A stretch of DNA of 64,000 bases from Lactobacillus panisapium. GTDB taxonomy: Bacteria; Bacillota; Bacilli; Lactobacillales; Lactobacillaceae. The notes under the pieces were generated by a model that was given only the letters and a program-made list of their open reading frames with translations, did not search any database and was not told the DNA's origin. The translations under genes and the position numbers were made by a program. The DNA is taken from positions 51,001 through 115,000 of the forward strand of contig NZ_CP048268.1 of the NCBI RefSeq assembly GCF_019469265.1, in the 5' to 3' direction. Below, one piece after another: positions 16,817 to 24,358 of the stretch (position 1 is the stretch's first letter; the number at the start of each line of letters is the position of its first letter).

Positions 16817-17014
16817 ATGGGCTTTTGGATAATGATTTTGTCTCTTGTCATTGGAATTGCACTGATCGTTATGGCTTTTAAGCGGGACTTTTCAAACACA
16901 AAAAATGTTTTACTTTTAAAAGCATCATTAACAGTCTTAGGTGCCATATTAGTAGTATTTGCAGTTTTTTTGGCTACTCCTTTTGGGGCGGAGATTATTA
17001 TGGAATTAACCTAG
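16817..17014 (+). CDS. small two-TM membrane protein
   Basis: A 65-residue protein with two hydrophobic helices (about residues 2-20 and 31-53) and a short basic loop between. The ATG is preceded by GGAGGTG at ideal spacing, so expression is likely. It stands alone between the peptidase pseudogene and the terminator at 17061. Function unknown. Confidence 0.65.
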   Translation: MGFWIMILSLVIGIALIVMAFKRDFSNTKNVLLLKASLTVLGAILVVFAVFLATPFGAEIIMELT

Positions 17015-17060
17015 TAAATGTAGTGTACTAATTTAAAACTGCGAATTTGATTGTATTTTA

Positions 17061-17088
17061 AAGGGGTCACGATGTTGACTCCTTTTTT
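17061..17088 (+). terminator. rho-independent terminator
   Basis: AAGGGGTCA paired with TGACTCCTT followed by T residues; it closes the 65-residue gene. Confidence 0.75.
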
Positions 17089-17141
17089 ACTATTTAAAAT
17101 TTGGATTGCGCTAATTATTTTCGTAGTGCGGAGTATTTGAA

Positions 17142-17540
17142 GTGATACATGCAGTAGAATCAACCGCACTTGCAGCTTTAATTTCGGAAAAAGGCCGAGT
17201 GGATGATATTATCAAATTGAATAGATATATCAAATTGAATAATAGTGGGGCGATGAATGTGGAAAAAGATGAAGTGCTGAAGCGATATTTAGATGCCAAT
17301 GGAGTAGTTAAAGCCTGGCCAGGTAAAGCCCAAAATAGGTTGGTAATTTTAGAATACTTAGCTTCTAAGTTTAAACCAGGAAAGCAGTATTCGGAGCAGG
17401 AAATTAATTTGATTTTAATGAAGTACCTTGATGATTACGTCACGCGAAGACGCGATTTAATTGAGTATCATTTTTTAACCCGGACTGATGACGGTCGTTT
17501 TTACTGGGTTAACCAACAAAAGCAAAAAAATGCTGATTAA
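17142..17540 (+). CDS. DUF2087-domain protein
   Basis: Up to 132 residues. The C-terminal half matches the DUF2087 pattern: AWPGKAQNRLVILEYLASKF, YSEQEIN, then YVTRRRDLIEYHFLTR and DGRFYWV. Such domains often sit behind DNA-binding or acetyltransferase domains and are thought to be regulatory. GTG 17142 has a good GGAG site; ATG 17253, preceded by GGGG, would give only the DUF2087 core of 95 residues. The extra N-terminus contains a near-perfect tandem of about 18 bases (ATCAAATTGAATA twice), translated as IKLNRYIKLNN. It may be a truncated relic of a longer protein. Confidence 0.65.
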   Translation: MIHAVESTALAALISEKGRVDDIIKLNRYIKLNNSGAMNVEKDEVLKRYLDANGVVKAWPGKAQNRLVILEYLASKFKPGKQYSEQEINLILMKYLDDYVTRRRDLIEYHFLTRTDDGRFYWVNQQKQKNAD

Positions 17541-17704
17541 TGACAAGAAAAAATAATTTTAACTTTTTGAATTTCGAAAGAATCCTGTTCTAGAGCCGAT
17601 CTCGCCTATTACTGTTGTTATCGATGCTAAAAGTTTAAATATTAACCGTGATTTTTTTGCTTGATTGTGTTTAAATAAATTATAGGAAGAATGATTATGC
17701 GAAC

Positions 17705-17741
17705 AAAAAACTGGTAAATCTATTAGGTTTATCAGTTTTTT
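17705..17741. terminator. bidirectional terminator
   Basis: AAAAAACTGGTAAATC / GGTTTATCAGTTTTTT hairpin between the rightward DUF2087 gene and the leftward flavoprotein gene; A-run and T-run make it work on both strands. A near-identical hairpin occurs at 52744. Confidence 0.8.
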
Positions 17742-17798
17742 GCTGTCTATTTTTGGAATATAAGTATTTAGTGAATCCGTTTATTATAGCAGTGCTAG

Positions 17799-19610
17799 TT
17801 AATGTACTTTTTTCAATGCATCATTAACTGCACTTTTGACGGCTTTAGATGTGAGCGAGGCACCGGCTATTGCATCAACTTTAGTTGAGCCTGTTTGAAT
17901 GATTTTAGCGAGAAGTGGCTTAATCACTTTTTGCCCAATTTCTTTAGTTTCACTCTGTTTAACTACATCAATTTGCGTAATTTTCTTAGTGTCCTGATTG
18001 ACTGTTACTTTAAGGACTAATTCATTGCCCATCCCCTGATCGCTTTTACCTAAATACTGGTTAGAGGCAAGTTGATAATTAGTTATTTGCTCATCGCTAA
18101 CTAAAAATTCAGGCGGCAGCAAGACTAGTTTATCAGTTAAATCATCCTGCTCGTTAGCGACATTTTCACCAGCAATTTTACCAAAGATTAGCAGTTCAGC
18201 AACATCTTGCCCTGCTTGATATTGGTTTGTTGTGATACTGCCAGCTTCACCAGCACCATATAATCCTCTGATTGCGGTGTTATTAGGACGAATAATTTCA
18301 GCTTTTTCATTGCGTCTAGGTCCACCTTGTGTATTTAAAGCGGCTGGCTGCAACTTGATGGCATAAAGTTTGCCATCGGTCAGCGGGCGCATAGTTGTCT
18401 TTTTTCGTCCAAAAGTATAGTCTTTGCCTAATTTGGCTAAAGTATTAAAATCATTGATTGTCTGTATAAAAACGGTAGGATCAAATTTTAGTTTAGTTGC
18501 CAAAGCACGATCAGTGTCGGCAACAATTGCGTTGTTTAAGGCATTTTGTAAAGCAGGGTCTTGAATCTGTTCAAGTTCTGCTTTTTGCTTTTCGTCAAAA
18601 ATAATCCAAGACTGAGAAGTTAAGTAGGGATGTCTGCCAAAGCCGTGAATGAAAAGATAACCGGCTTTAGAATGTTGGTCTTCAGGGAAATAGCGGGTTC
18701 CATCATTGCCAACAACGAAGATACTGCCCGTGTAAAGCTGCGGCCAAGTAAAAGATAAGGTGCCACGTTCACCTTTAGAAACGGCATAAGTTAATCCGTG
18801 GTAGAGTCCGCCACCGTTAAAAACGCTAGTGTGCCATTGATCAGCACCGACTTCAAGGCTTAGGTTAATGGCATCGCCGTTATTATAAAGGGTGCCCAGT
18901 GGCACCATTTTTGGTACGCCTAAATAATCCTGGATTCGCTTTGGATCGTTTTCAAAACCACCAGCCGCTAGTACAACGCCTTTTTTGGCATGAACAGCAA
19001 TTTCTTGCCCATTTCGGCGAATCAAGGCACCAACTACTCGGCCAGCAGAGTTTTGAAGTAAGTGGATAGCAGGCGATTTGTACCAAATTGTAATGTGGTC
19101 CAGCCGCTTTAAAACTTCATTCCTGAGGACTTTCCATAATGCACCATCTTCGATTTGCTTACCATCGTGTACAGTATAGAGGTTATATTCAGAAGCACCC
19201 GGATAATCTGGATAGTCTGGAAAATCGCCTTGAACTGATTGAACTGCTGGGCGATCCGGATGATCTAAAAAACTGAACGGCTCAACGTGAAGATATTTTC
19301 TTAAATAATTCGGCATGTTGGTAACGCCATTAATAAACGTATCCATCACTTTTTGGTCTAGGGTGAATGGGGCAGTCATTTTGGCATAGTACTTTTGATA
19401 GGCTTCTTTACTCTTAGTCCCAGCAATCATCTGGCCGCAGTAACGGGTATTGCCGCCTTCATGACCAGCTGGGGCGACATCAGTTAATAAGACTTGGCAG
19501 TTGTGATCGGCAGCAAATCTGGCAGCAGTGGCACCGGCGCCACCAAAGCCAATTACAATGACATCGTAATCAGCTTGCCAAGTAAAATCTTGTAATTGTG
19601 TAGTTAACAT
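17799..19610 (-). CDS. FAD reductase with C-terminal FMN-binding domain
   Basis: A 603-residue flavoprotein of the fumarate reductase/succinate dehydrogenase FAD family. The dinucleotide motif is G21-F-G23-GA-G26, followed by the cap and substrate domains. The last 90 or so residues form an FMN_bind domain ending in DAIAGASLTS, where the Thr/Ser region is the usual flavin-attachment site. There is no signal peptide, so it is cytoplasmic. Related enzymes reduce fumarate, urocanate or hydroxycinnamates with NADH or reduced flavin. It lies 65 bases behind a second flavoprotein with the reverse domain order and probably shares its transcript. Substrate not assignable from sequence alone. Confidence 0.85.
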   Translation of the reverse strand: MLTTQLQDFTWQADYDVIVIGFGGAGATAARFAADHNCQVLLTDVAPAGHEGGNTRYCGQMIAGTKSKEAYQKYYAKMTAPFTLDQKVMDTFINGVTNMPNYLRKYLHVEPFSFLDHPDRPAVQSVQGDFPDYPDYPGASEYNLYTVHDGKQIEDGALWKVLRNEVLKRLDHITIWYKSPAIHLLQNSAGRVVGALIRRNGQEIAVHAKKGVVLAAGGFENDPKRIQDYLGVPKMVPLGTLYNNGDAINLSLEVGADQWHTSVFNGGGLYHGLTYAVSKGERGTLSFTWPQLYTGSIFVVGNDGTRYFPEDQHSKAGYLFIHGFGRHPYLTSQSWIIFDEKQKAELEQIQDPALQNALNNAIVADTDRALATKLKFDPTVFIQTINDFNTLAKLGKDYTFGRKKTTMRPLTDGKLYAIKLQPAALNTQGGPRRNEKAEIIRPNNTAIRGLYGAGEAGSITTNQYQAGQDVAELLIFGKIAGENVANEQDDLTDKLVLLPPEFLVSDEQITNYQLASNQYLGKSDQGMGNELVLKVTVNQDTKKITQIDVVKQSETKEIGQKVIKPLLAKIIQTGSTKVDAIAGASLTSKAVKSAVNDALKKVH

Positions 19611-19675
19611 TCGTGAGTTCCTTTATTAATTACTTGAATAGCAGTAATCACAGTCGCTATTCATGAAAATTTTTT

Positions 19676-21478
19676 CTATTCTAAGCCAAGAATGGACTTG
19701 GCTGCTCGTCGTCCTTGGTGAATAATGCCACCGATAGCTGTTCCTGAGCCGGGATAGTATGATCCGATCCAGCCGCCAGCATTGAGTCCTGCGGCGTAAA
19801 GCCCATTAATCGGTTGATTATAAACATCGAGTACGTTGCATTGTTGATTAATTTTGAGACCACCAATTGCGCCAAGATTGCCCGGCGTGTTGCGGTAAGC
19901 ATAATAAGGTGCAGAAAAAGCAGCAAGTCCAACTGTTCGGCCATATTCTGGATCACGACCAGCGGTAGCATTTTTGTTCCACGTGGAAACACTCGCACGT
20001 AAATTTTCAACTGGTATGTTAATTTTGGTTGCTAGTTCTTCAAGAGTAGCCGCCTTAATCACAAGCCCTTTTTTGACATCACGCAGTAATGTTTCCTCAT
20101 TCCATGGACTGGCTTTTCCTGTGATTGAGTCTTGCCCAAAGATTTGGTAAGTTGGCTTATTTAACTGTTTTTCTTGGTTAAAGATTGCCCGAAATTCATA
20201 GGCATAGGTAGCATCTTCGTTGACGAATCTTAAACCATTGCCATTGACAAAAATTGAAGGAATCGTTGGTACTCGATCATCGGTTCCGTTGCCAGTTCGG
20301 GCATCAAAGTCAATAGTACCGCCAAAGCCAGTTACGGCTGCACCTGCTGCCATCCCCATGATAATGCCGTCACCGCGGTCAGTAGGGACAGACCAGCAAT
20401 GATGGGCCTTAACATCCTCATAGTGCTGCGGGCTAAGGTCTTTTGCCAGTGCAAGATTCTGGTCGATTGAAGCTGTGGCTAAGATAACGCCACGTCTTGC
20501 TCTTAGGTACTTGAGCGTGTGATTTTGATTCTCAGTAACGACACCAACAACCTTGCGCATATCATCGGCACCACTCACAATCAGTCCAACAACAGCGGTG
20601 TTGTAGGTAATGTTAGCACCGTGAGCTAGGGCATATTTAAGTAAATGTTGCGTAAGAATAATGCCGTTGCCGCTAGCTCCACCGCCTTCATAGACATGGA
20701 TACGGTCAGCGAAATATTGTTTGGCGTAAGGAATTTCCGTGTGTCCATATACATTGGTCCACTTGATTCCCATCTGAGCTAACCACGCAATATTAGCGGG
20801 CGAGTTTTGGGTAAAATCGTGAATTAGCTCTGGGTATACGCGGCCTTCGCCTGCAGCTAGGTATTCCTGTTCATGCTTTTGGGGCGTATCATCTTGATAA
20901 TCAGTGGTTTCTTTTTGCAATTTTGTTCCCGCTGCCTGAATAACTCCACCGGAATAGTTCGTTGTTCCACCAGCAATTCCCTGCTTTTCGATGACCATCA
21001 CGGCAGCATTATTTTCGGCTGCGGTGGCAGCAGCAGCCAAACCCGCACCACCAGAGCCAACCACGATTAAATCATATTCACCGTCATAGTTAGCAATGTC
21101 GCAAGCGGTAATTGTTTCCTTAAGGAGAGGATAATTGGCTAATTCCTGAACTTGGTTATTCGGCGTGTCTGACTGGGAAGCACCCGTAGCAGTATCGGTA
21201 TCATCAGCTATTTCTATCCCGCTTGCTTTATTAGCTGCCTTAATGGCCGCTGTCCGCAATGCACCAGTGGAAATTGAGGCACCAGAGATTGCATCAACAT
21301 CAACCGTTTTGGCTCGGTTAGCATTGGCAAGCCAAGTAGTAATGCCGGCGGCACCGATTGTGTTGGGCATGACATTTTCGGCCCAGATACGCTTAATTTT
21401 GCCAGTAGTTTCATCAACATCAACCACTGCTTTTATTTGGTTATGAAATCCCTGTTCTTCTGCACTGTATTGACTCAT
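19676..21478 (-). CDS. FMN-binding/FAD fumarate-reductase-like flavoprotein
   Basis: A 600-residue protein with an N-terminal FMN_bind domain (about residues 1-90, flavin-attachment motif DAISGASISTGAL). An FAD-binding reductase domain follows, with the GxGxxG in VVGSGGAGLAAAA near residue 140 and a TDRGDGIIMGMAAGA segment. I use ATG 21478, which has GAGG eight bases upstream, rather than the in-frame start 36 bases earlier. No export signal is visible. It is divergent from a LysR gene with an inverted repeat between them. That is the layout of hydroxycinnamate and fumarate reductase loci in lactobacilli, so an ene-reductase that disposes of electrons is the likely role. Confidence 0.87.
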   Translation of the reverse strand: MSQYSAEEQGFHNQIKAVVDVDETTGKIKRIWAENVMPNTIGAAGITTWLANANRAKTVDVDAISGASISTGALRTAAIKAANKASGIEIADDTDTATGASQSDTPNNQVQELANYPLLKETITACDIANYDGEYDLIVVGSGGAGLAAAATAAENNAAVMVIEKQGIAGGTTNYSGGVIQAAGTKLQKETTDYQDDTPQKHEQEYLAAGEGRVYPELIHDFTQNSPANIAWLAQMGIKWTNVYGHTEIPYAKQYFADRIHVYEGGGASGNGIILTQHLLKYALAHGANITYNTAVVGLIVSGADDMRKVVGVVTENQNHTLKYLRARRGVILATASIDQNLALAKDLSPQHYEDVKAHHCWSVPTDRGDGIIMGMAAGAAVTGFGGTIDFDARTGNGTDDRVPTIPSIFVNGNGLRFVNEDATYAYEFRAIFNQEKQLNKPTYQIFGQDSITGKASPWNEETLLRDVKKGLVIKAATLEELATKINIPVENLRASVSTWNKNATAGRDPEYGRTVGLAAFSAPYYAYRNTPGNLGAIGGLKINQQCNVLDVYNQPINGLYAAGLNAGGWIGSYYPGSGTAIGGIIHQGRRAAKSILGLE

Positions 21479-21552
21479 TAGTATTACCTCGTATTTCGTC
21501 TTTTGTTCTAACAAGTAGCTAATTATGATAAAAATTAACTTTTACAGCAAAA

Positions 21553-21575
21553 TTATAGATGATATATATCTATAA
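21553..21575. promoter_or_regulatory. LysR-type binding box
   Basis: TTATAGAT and ATCTATAA are perfect 8-bp arms 7 bases apart, containing a T-N11-A core, between the divergent flavoprotein and LysR genes. Confidence 0.6.
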
Positions 21576-21616
21576 TAGAAATAGAAGTATTTTATGCTTA
21601 ATAAGGAAAAACAATT

Positions 21617-22498
21617 ATGGAAATTAATAAACTTAGGGTTTTTGTAAGTGTGATTGAAACGCAAAATTTCACGCGGACAGCGCAAAATTTACATCTTAGC
21701 CAGCCGAGTGTTAGTTATATTATTAAAGCCATTGAGGATGAAATTGGCCAGCAATTATTTATTCGTAATAAAAGACGCGTTGTACCAACAAAAAATGGCT
21801 TGATTTTTTATAATCAAATCAAGCCACTAATTAATAAATATTACTTAGCTTTGCAAAGCATTCAGATTAATGAAACTCAAGAAGCTAATATCATCAATAT
21901 CGGTTGTGCAGTTACACCTTATCATATCAAGACTATTCCGGACTGGATAAAGAAATTTAGTTTGAAATATCCAAAAGTAAAGTTCAATGTCACCATCTTG
22001 GATCATAACAAGCTAAAGCAATACTTAGAAAATGAAGATATTGATATCTTTTTAACCAGTGAGGGTGATGCCAAAGATCTAAAAGGGACTACTTTTTATC
22101 CGCTGATGACCGATCACTTTTTTGCGCTTGTTCCACAAAATAATCCTCTCGCAAGTAAACGTCAATTGACGTTAACCGATTTTGACCGTCAAAGCTTGAT
22201 TTTCATTGATAATAACATCGCCGGAGTCGAATTAATTAGGCTACAAAATAAGGTTAAAAATACTTGTCAAACGCTTAATATTACCTATACTAACGATATT
22301 GCCAGTGCCTTAATTCTAGTCAATGCCTTACAAGGTATCACATTTGGACTCAATTTTATTTATATCGGGTTAAATGAAGCACTCACCCAGGTGCCGTTAC
22401 AGACTAGCCCAGAGGTAACTTATGGAGCTGTGATCAACAGCCATAATGAACGTAAAATCGTCAAGGAATTTATTAAGTTTATTCAAAATGAAGTCTAG
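21617..22498 (+). CDS. LysR-family regulator of the flavoproteins
   Basis: A 293-residue LysR-type regulator with N-terminal winged helix-turn-helix (residues about 3-60, FTRTAQNLHLSQPSVSYIIKAIE) and a substrate-binding domain. It is divergent from the flavoprotein pair, with an inverted repeat of LysR-box form (21553-21575) in between, so it probably controls them in response to their substrate. It is related to the second LysR at 23173: both share the opening I-ETQNFT segment and overall layout, indicating duplication. Confidence 0.88.
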   Translation: MEINKLRVFVSVIETQNFTRTAQNLHLSQPSVSYIIKAIEDEIGQQLFIRNKRRVVPTKNGLIFYNQIKPLINKYYLALQSIQINETQEANIINIGCAVTPYHIKTIPDWIKKFSLKYPKVKFNVTILDHNKLKQYLENEDIDIFLTSEGDAKDLKGTTFYPLMTDHFFALVPQNNPLASKRQLTLTDFDRQSLIFIDNNIAGVELIRLQNKVKNTCQTLNITYTNDIASALILVNALQGITFGLNFIYIGLNEALTQVPLQTSPEVTYGAVINSHNERKIVKEFIKFIQNEV

Positions 22499-22512
22499 AA
22501 TTGACGCCAATA

Positions 22513-23055
22513 CTATGCCTTTTTAGAGGCACCTGAACTAGCATCTACCGTCTTCTTAGTTTCATCGGGCACCAATTTTTGGCCAGTTTGATCTAGGTAC
22601 CAGTTAATAATCGGTAATAAATCAACAATCCATTCTGTTACGCCAGCGTATTGGTCATTTTTATCCTTCATATCCTTGAATGAAGCAACCATGTATTCAT
22701 TTTCACTCGGCTTAACTAGCTCATAGGTCTTGCCCGTTTTGGCATAATCCATGATTGCTTGAACATGGGGCAGAGAAGAACTTTGATGAACTTGAGCCAA
22801 AGTTTGTCCTAATTTTTCTGGCCAGCGGGGTGATAAAAGCATCTTCTTTGGAATTTCATTATTGCAGTAAACGTAGCGATCATCTTTATCGATTGTAATC
22901 AGTTCAAGTGGCAAGCAGTTAAAAACCGCATCAATTTGGTCAACCGTCATTAAGCCTTGATCTAGTTCAACGTAATCTGAACCTTTAGCAGCATTAACTT
23001 TTTTAGAAGTCTCAGTAACCCAACTACTGGTGGACTCTTCCGTATGTTCAACCAT
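22513..23055 (-). CDS. PAS-domain protein
   Basis: A 180-residue cytoplasmic protein with one PAS-like domain (about residues 40-150). It includes VFNCLPLELITIDKDDRYVYCNNEIPKKM, the typical first strands, and the following helix LGQTLAQVH. There is no kinase, HTH or other output domain; both tails are polar and probably flexible. Stand-alone PAS proteins of this kind in lactobacilli accompany flavin reductase genes and may sense or bind a flavin, haem or aromatic ligand. It is divergent from the second LysR gene and convergent with the first (15-base gap). Its role is inferred from the flavoproteins nearby. Confidence 0.7.
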   Translation of the reverse strand: MVEHTEESTSSWVTETSKKVNAAKGSDYVELDQGLMTVDQIDAVFNCLPLELITIDKDDRYVYCNNEIPKKMLLSPRWPEKLGQTLAQVHQSSSLPHVQAIMDYAKTGKTYELVKPSENEYMVASFKDMKDKNDQYAGVTEWIVDLLPIINWYLDQTGQKLVPDETKKTVDASSGASKKA

Positions 23056-23095
23056 TTTTAATCCTCCATAATTTTTCCAAATTCAATTACACCAA

Positions 23096-23116
23096 AAGTA
23101 TATTTTATTTATACTT
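23096..23116. promoter_or_regulatory. LysR-type binding box
   Basis: AAGTATA and TATACTT arms 7 bases apart, the same geometry as the repeat at 21553. It is followed by further ACTTATAAG repeats at 23113 and 23153, in the divergent PAS/LysR promoter region. Confidence 0.55.
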
Positions 23117-23172
23117 ATAAGTGAAATTAATATCAGTTATTAATAATAGGAATTACTTATAAGGAAAATACG

Positions 23173-24081
23173 ATGGATATTAAACGATTAGTAACATTTA
23201 TAAATTTAGTTGAAACACAGAATTTTACGCAAACCGCTAAAATAATGCACGTAACGCAGCCAACGGTTACTAACGATATCAATGCAATTGAGAACGAGCT
23301 AGGGGTAAAATTGTTTAATCGTAATAAGCGGTCTGTACATGTTACGCCAAACGGCTGGGCGTTTTGCCAGAAAATCAGACCACTTATTAATAGTTATTAT
23401 TCCGCGGTGCAAGATATTCAGAAAAAGAATGCGGAGGATAGCTCACAGATAACTCTTGGCTATTCGTATTCTCTTTTTAATGACTTGTATTTACCGATTT
23501 GGATTAAACAATTTAAAAAAATTCACCCGGAAGTAAAATTTGTTTTAGAAAATCTTACTCATAATGAGTTAAAGCAGCGTCTATTGGCAGGTGAATTAGA
23601 CGTAATGATCACAACCAGTAAAGAAAGTGCGGATTTAAATAGTATTAAAAGCTATCAGATTGAGTCAGAGACTTTTCAAGCAATTGTACCTAAAGCTAAT
23701 CCTCTTAGTAAGCGGTCCTCATTAAAATTAGACGACTTTCAGGGCGAAAGAATGCTATTTTTAGATGGTAATTGGGCGGCCGTTGATTTAATTAGCTTGC
23801 AAAATCGCCTGATTCAGCTAAATGATCAACTAAACGTTACTTATGCGAGCGATTTGCCATCTCTTAATATCCTTATTAAAAGTGGTCAGGGAATTGCAGT
23901 AGGACTGTATTGTATCTACGCAGAGCTTGATGCCAGCTTGACATATGTGCCGCTAGAATGGGAGCCAACAGTTGATTTAATAATGATTATGCAAAAAAAT
24001 AATGACCAAAGACTACCACATCAATTTATCAGGTTCATTCAAGACTTTGAGAAGCAGCGCATGCAAAAAAAGACACTTTAA
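23173..24081 (+). CDS. LysR-family regulator
   Basis: A 302-residue LysR-type regulator with the N-terminal winged helix-turn-helix FTQTAKIMHVTQPTVTNDINAIE and a typical effector domain. It is divergent from the PAS gene at 23055 and similar to the LysR at 21617. The repeats in the 117-base divergent region suggest it controls the PAS gene and itself. The terminator at 24065 overlaps its stop codon. Confidence 0.87.
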   Translation: MDIKRLVTFINLVETQNFTQTAKIMHVTQPTVTNDINAIENELGVKLFNRNKRSVHVTPNGWAFCQKIRPLINSYYSAVQDIQKKNAEDSSQITLGYSYSLFNDLYLPIWIKQFKKIHPEVKFVLENLTHNELKQRLLAGELDVMITTSKESADLNSIKSYQIESETFQAIVPKANPLSKRSSLKLDDFQGERMLFLDGNWAAVDLISLQNRLIQLNDQLNVTYASDLPSLNILIKSGQGIAVGLYCIYAELDASLTYVPLEWEPTVDLIMIMQKNNDQRLPHQFIRFIQDFEKQRMQKKTL

Positions 24082-24094
24082 AGTGCCTTTTTTT
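24065..24094 (+). terminator. terminator overlapping lysR stop
   Basis: A-run, CACTTT/AAAGTG stem and a seven-T run; the stem contains the last codons of the LysR gene. Confidence 0.75.
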
Positions 24095-24098
24095 GTTG

Positions 24099-24112
24099 GT
24101 TTCACGTGAAAC
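24099..24112. repeat. 14-bp palindrome
   Basis: GTTTCACGTGAAAC is a perfect palindrome just behind the lysR terminator, about 160 bases before the treB promoter. It could be an operator; no linked regulator can be named. Confidence 0.35.
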
Positions 24113-24272
24113 TTTGTAGCTATGATTTACTTAACTAAACTATAACTAGCTAGAAGATGCTTGCCGGTCATTGACTGTTCAAGATAATAGATTGTCTATT
24201 CAACTGTGTTTATTAAGTAGAAGAAAAAAAGATAATGAAAATATTGAGCTTGCGATAGTCACAAATAACTAA

Positions 24273-24301
24273 TTGACACTTGTCTAGACAAGCTATATAA
24301 T
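24273..24301 (+). promoter_or_regulatory. consensus sigma-A promoter of treB
   Basis: TTGACA and TATAAT with exactly 17 bases between; a palindrome fills the spacer. Confidence 0.85.
24279..24292. promoter_or_regulatory. TreR-type (GntR) operator
   Basis: CTTGTCTAGACAAG is a perfect palindrome in the promoter spacer. Two related sites of form CTTGT-N4-ACA lie at 55194 and 55273 beside the TreR-like gene, so that GntR protein is the likely repressor. Confidence 0.65.
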
Positions 24302-24306
24302 TTCTA

Positions 24307-24320
24307 AGAAAGCGATATCA
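24307..24320. promoter_or_regulatory. cre-like site
   Basis: AGAAAGCGATATCA fits the CcpA cre consensus with one mismatch and lies just after the -10, suggesting glucose repression. Confidence 0.55.
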
Positions 24321-24358
24321 TTATCGTAATAGGCAAGATAAGCAAAAGAGGTTGAAAG

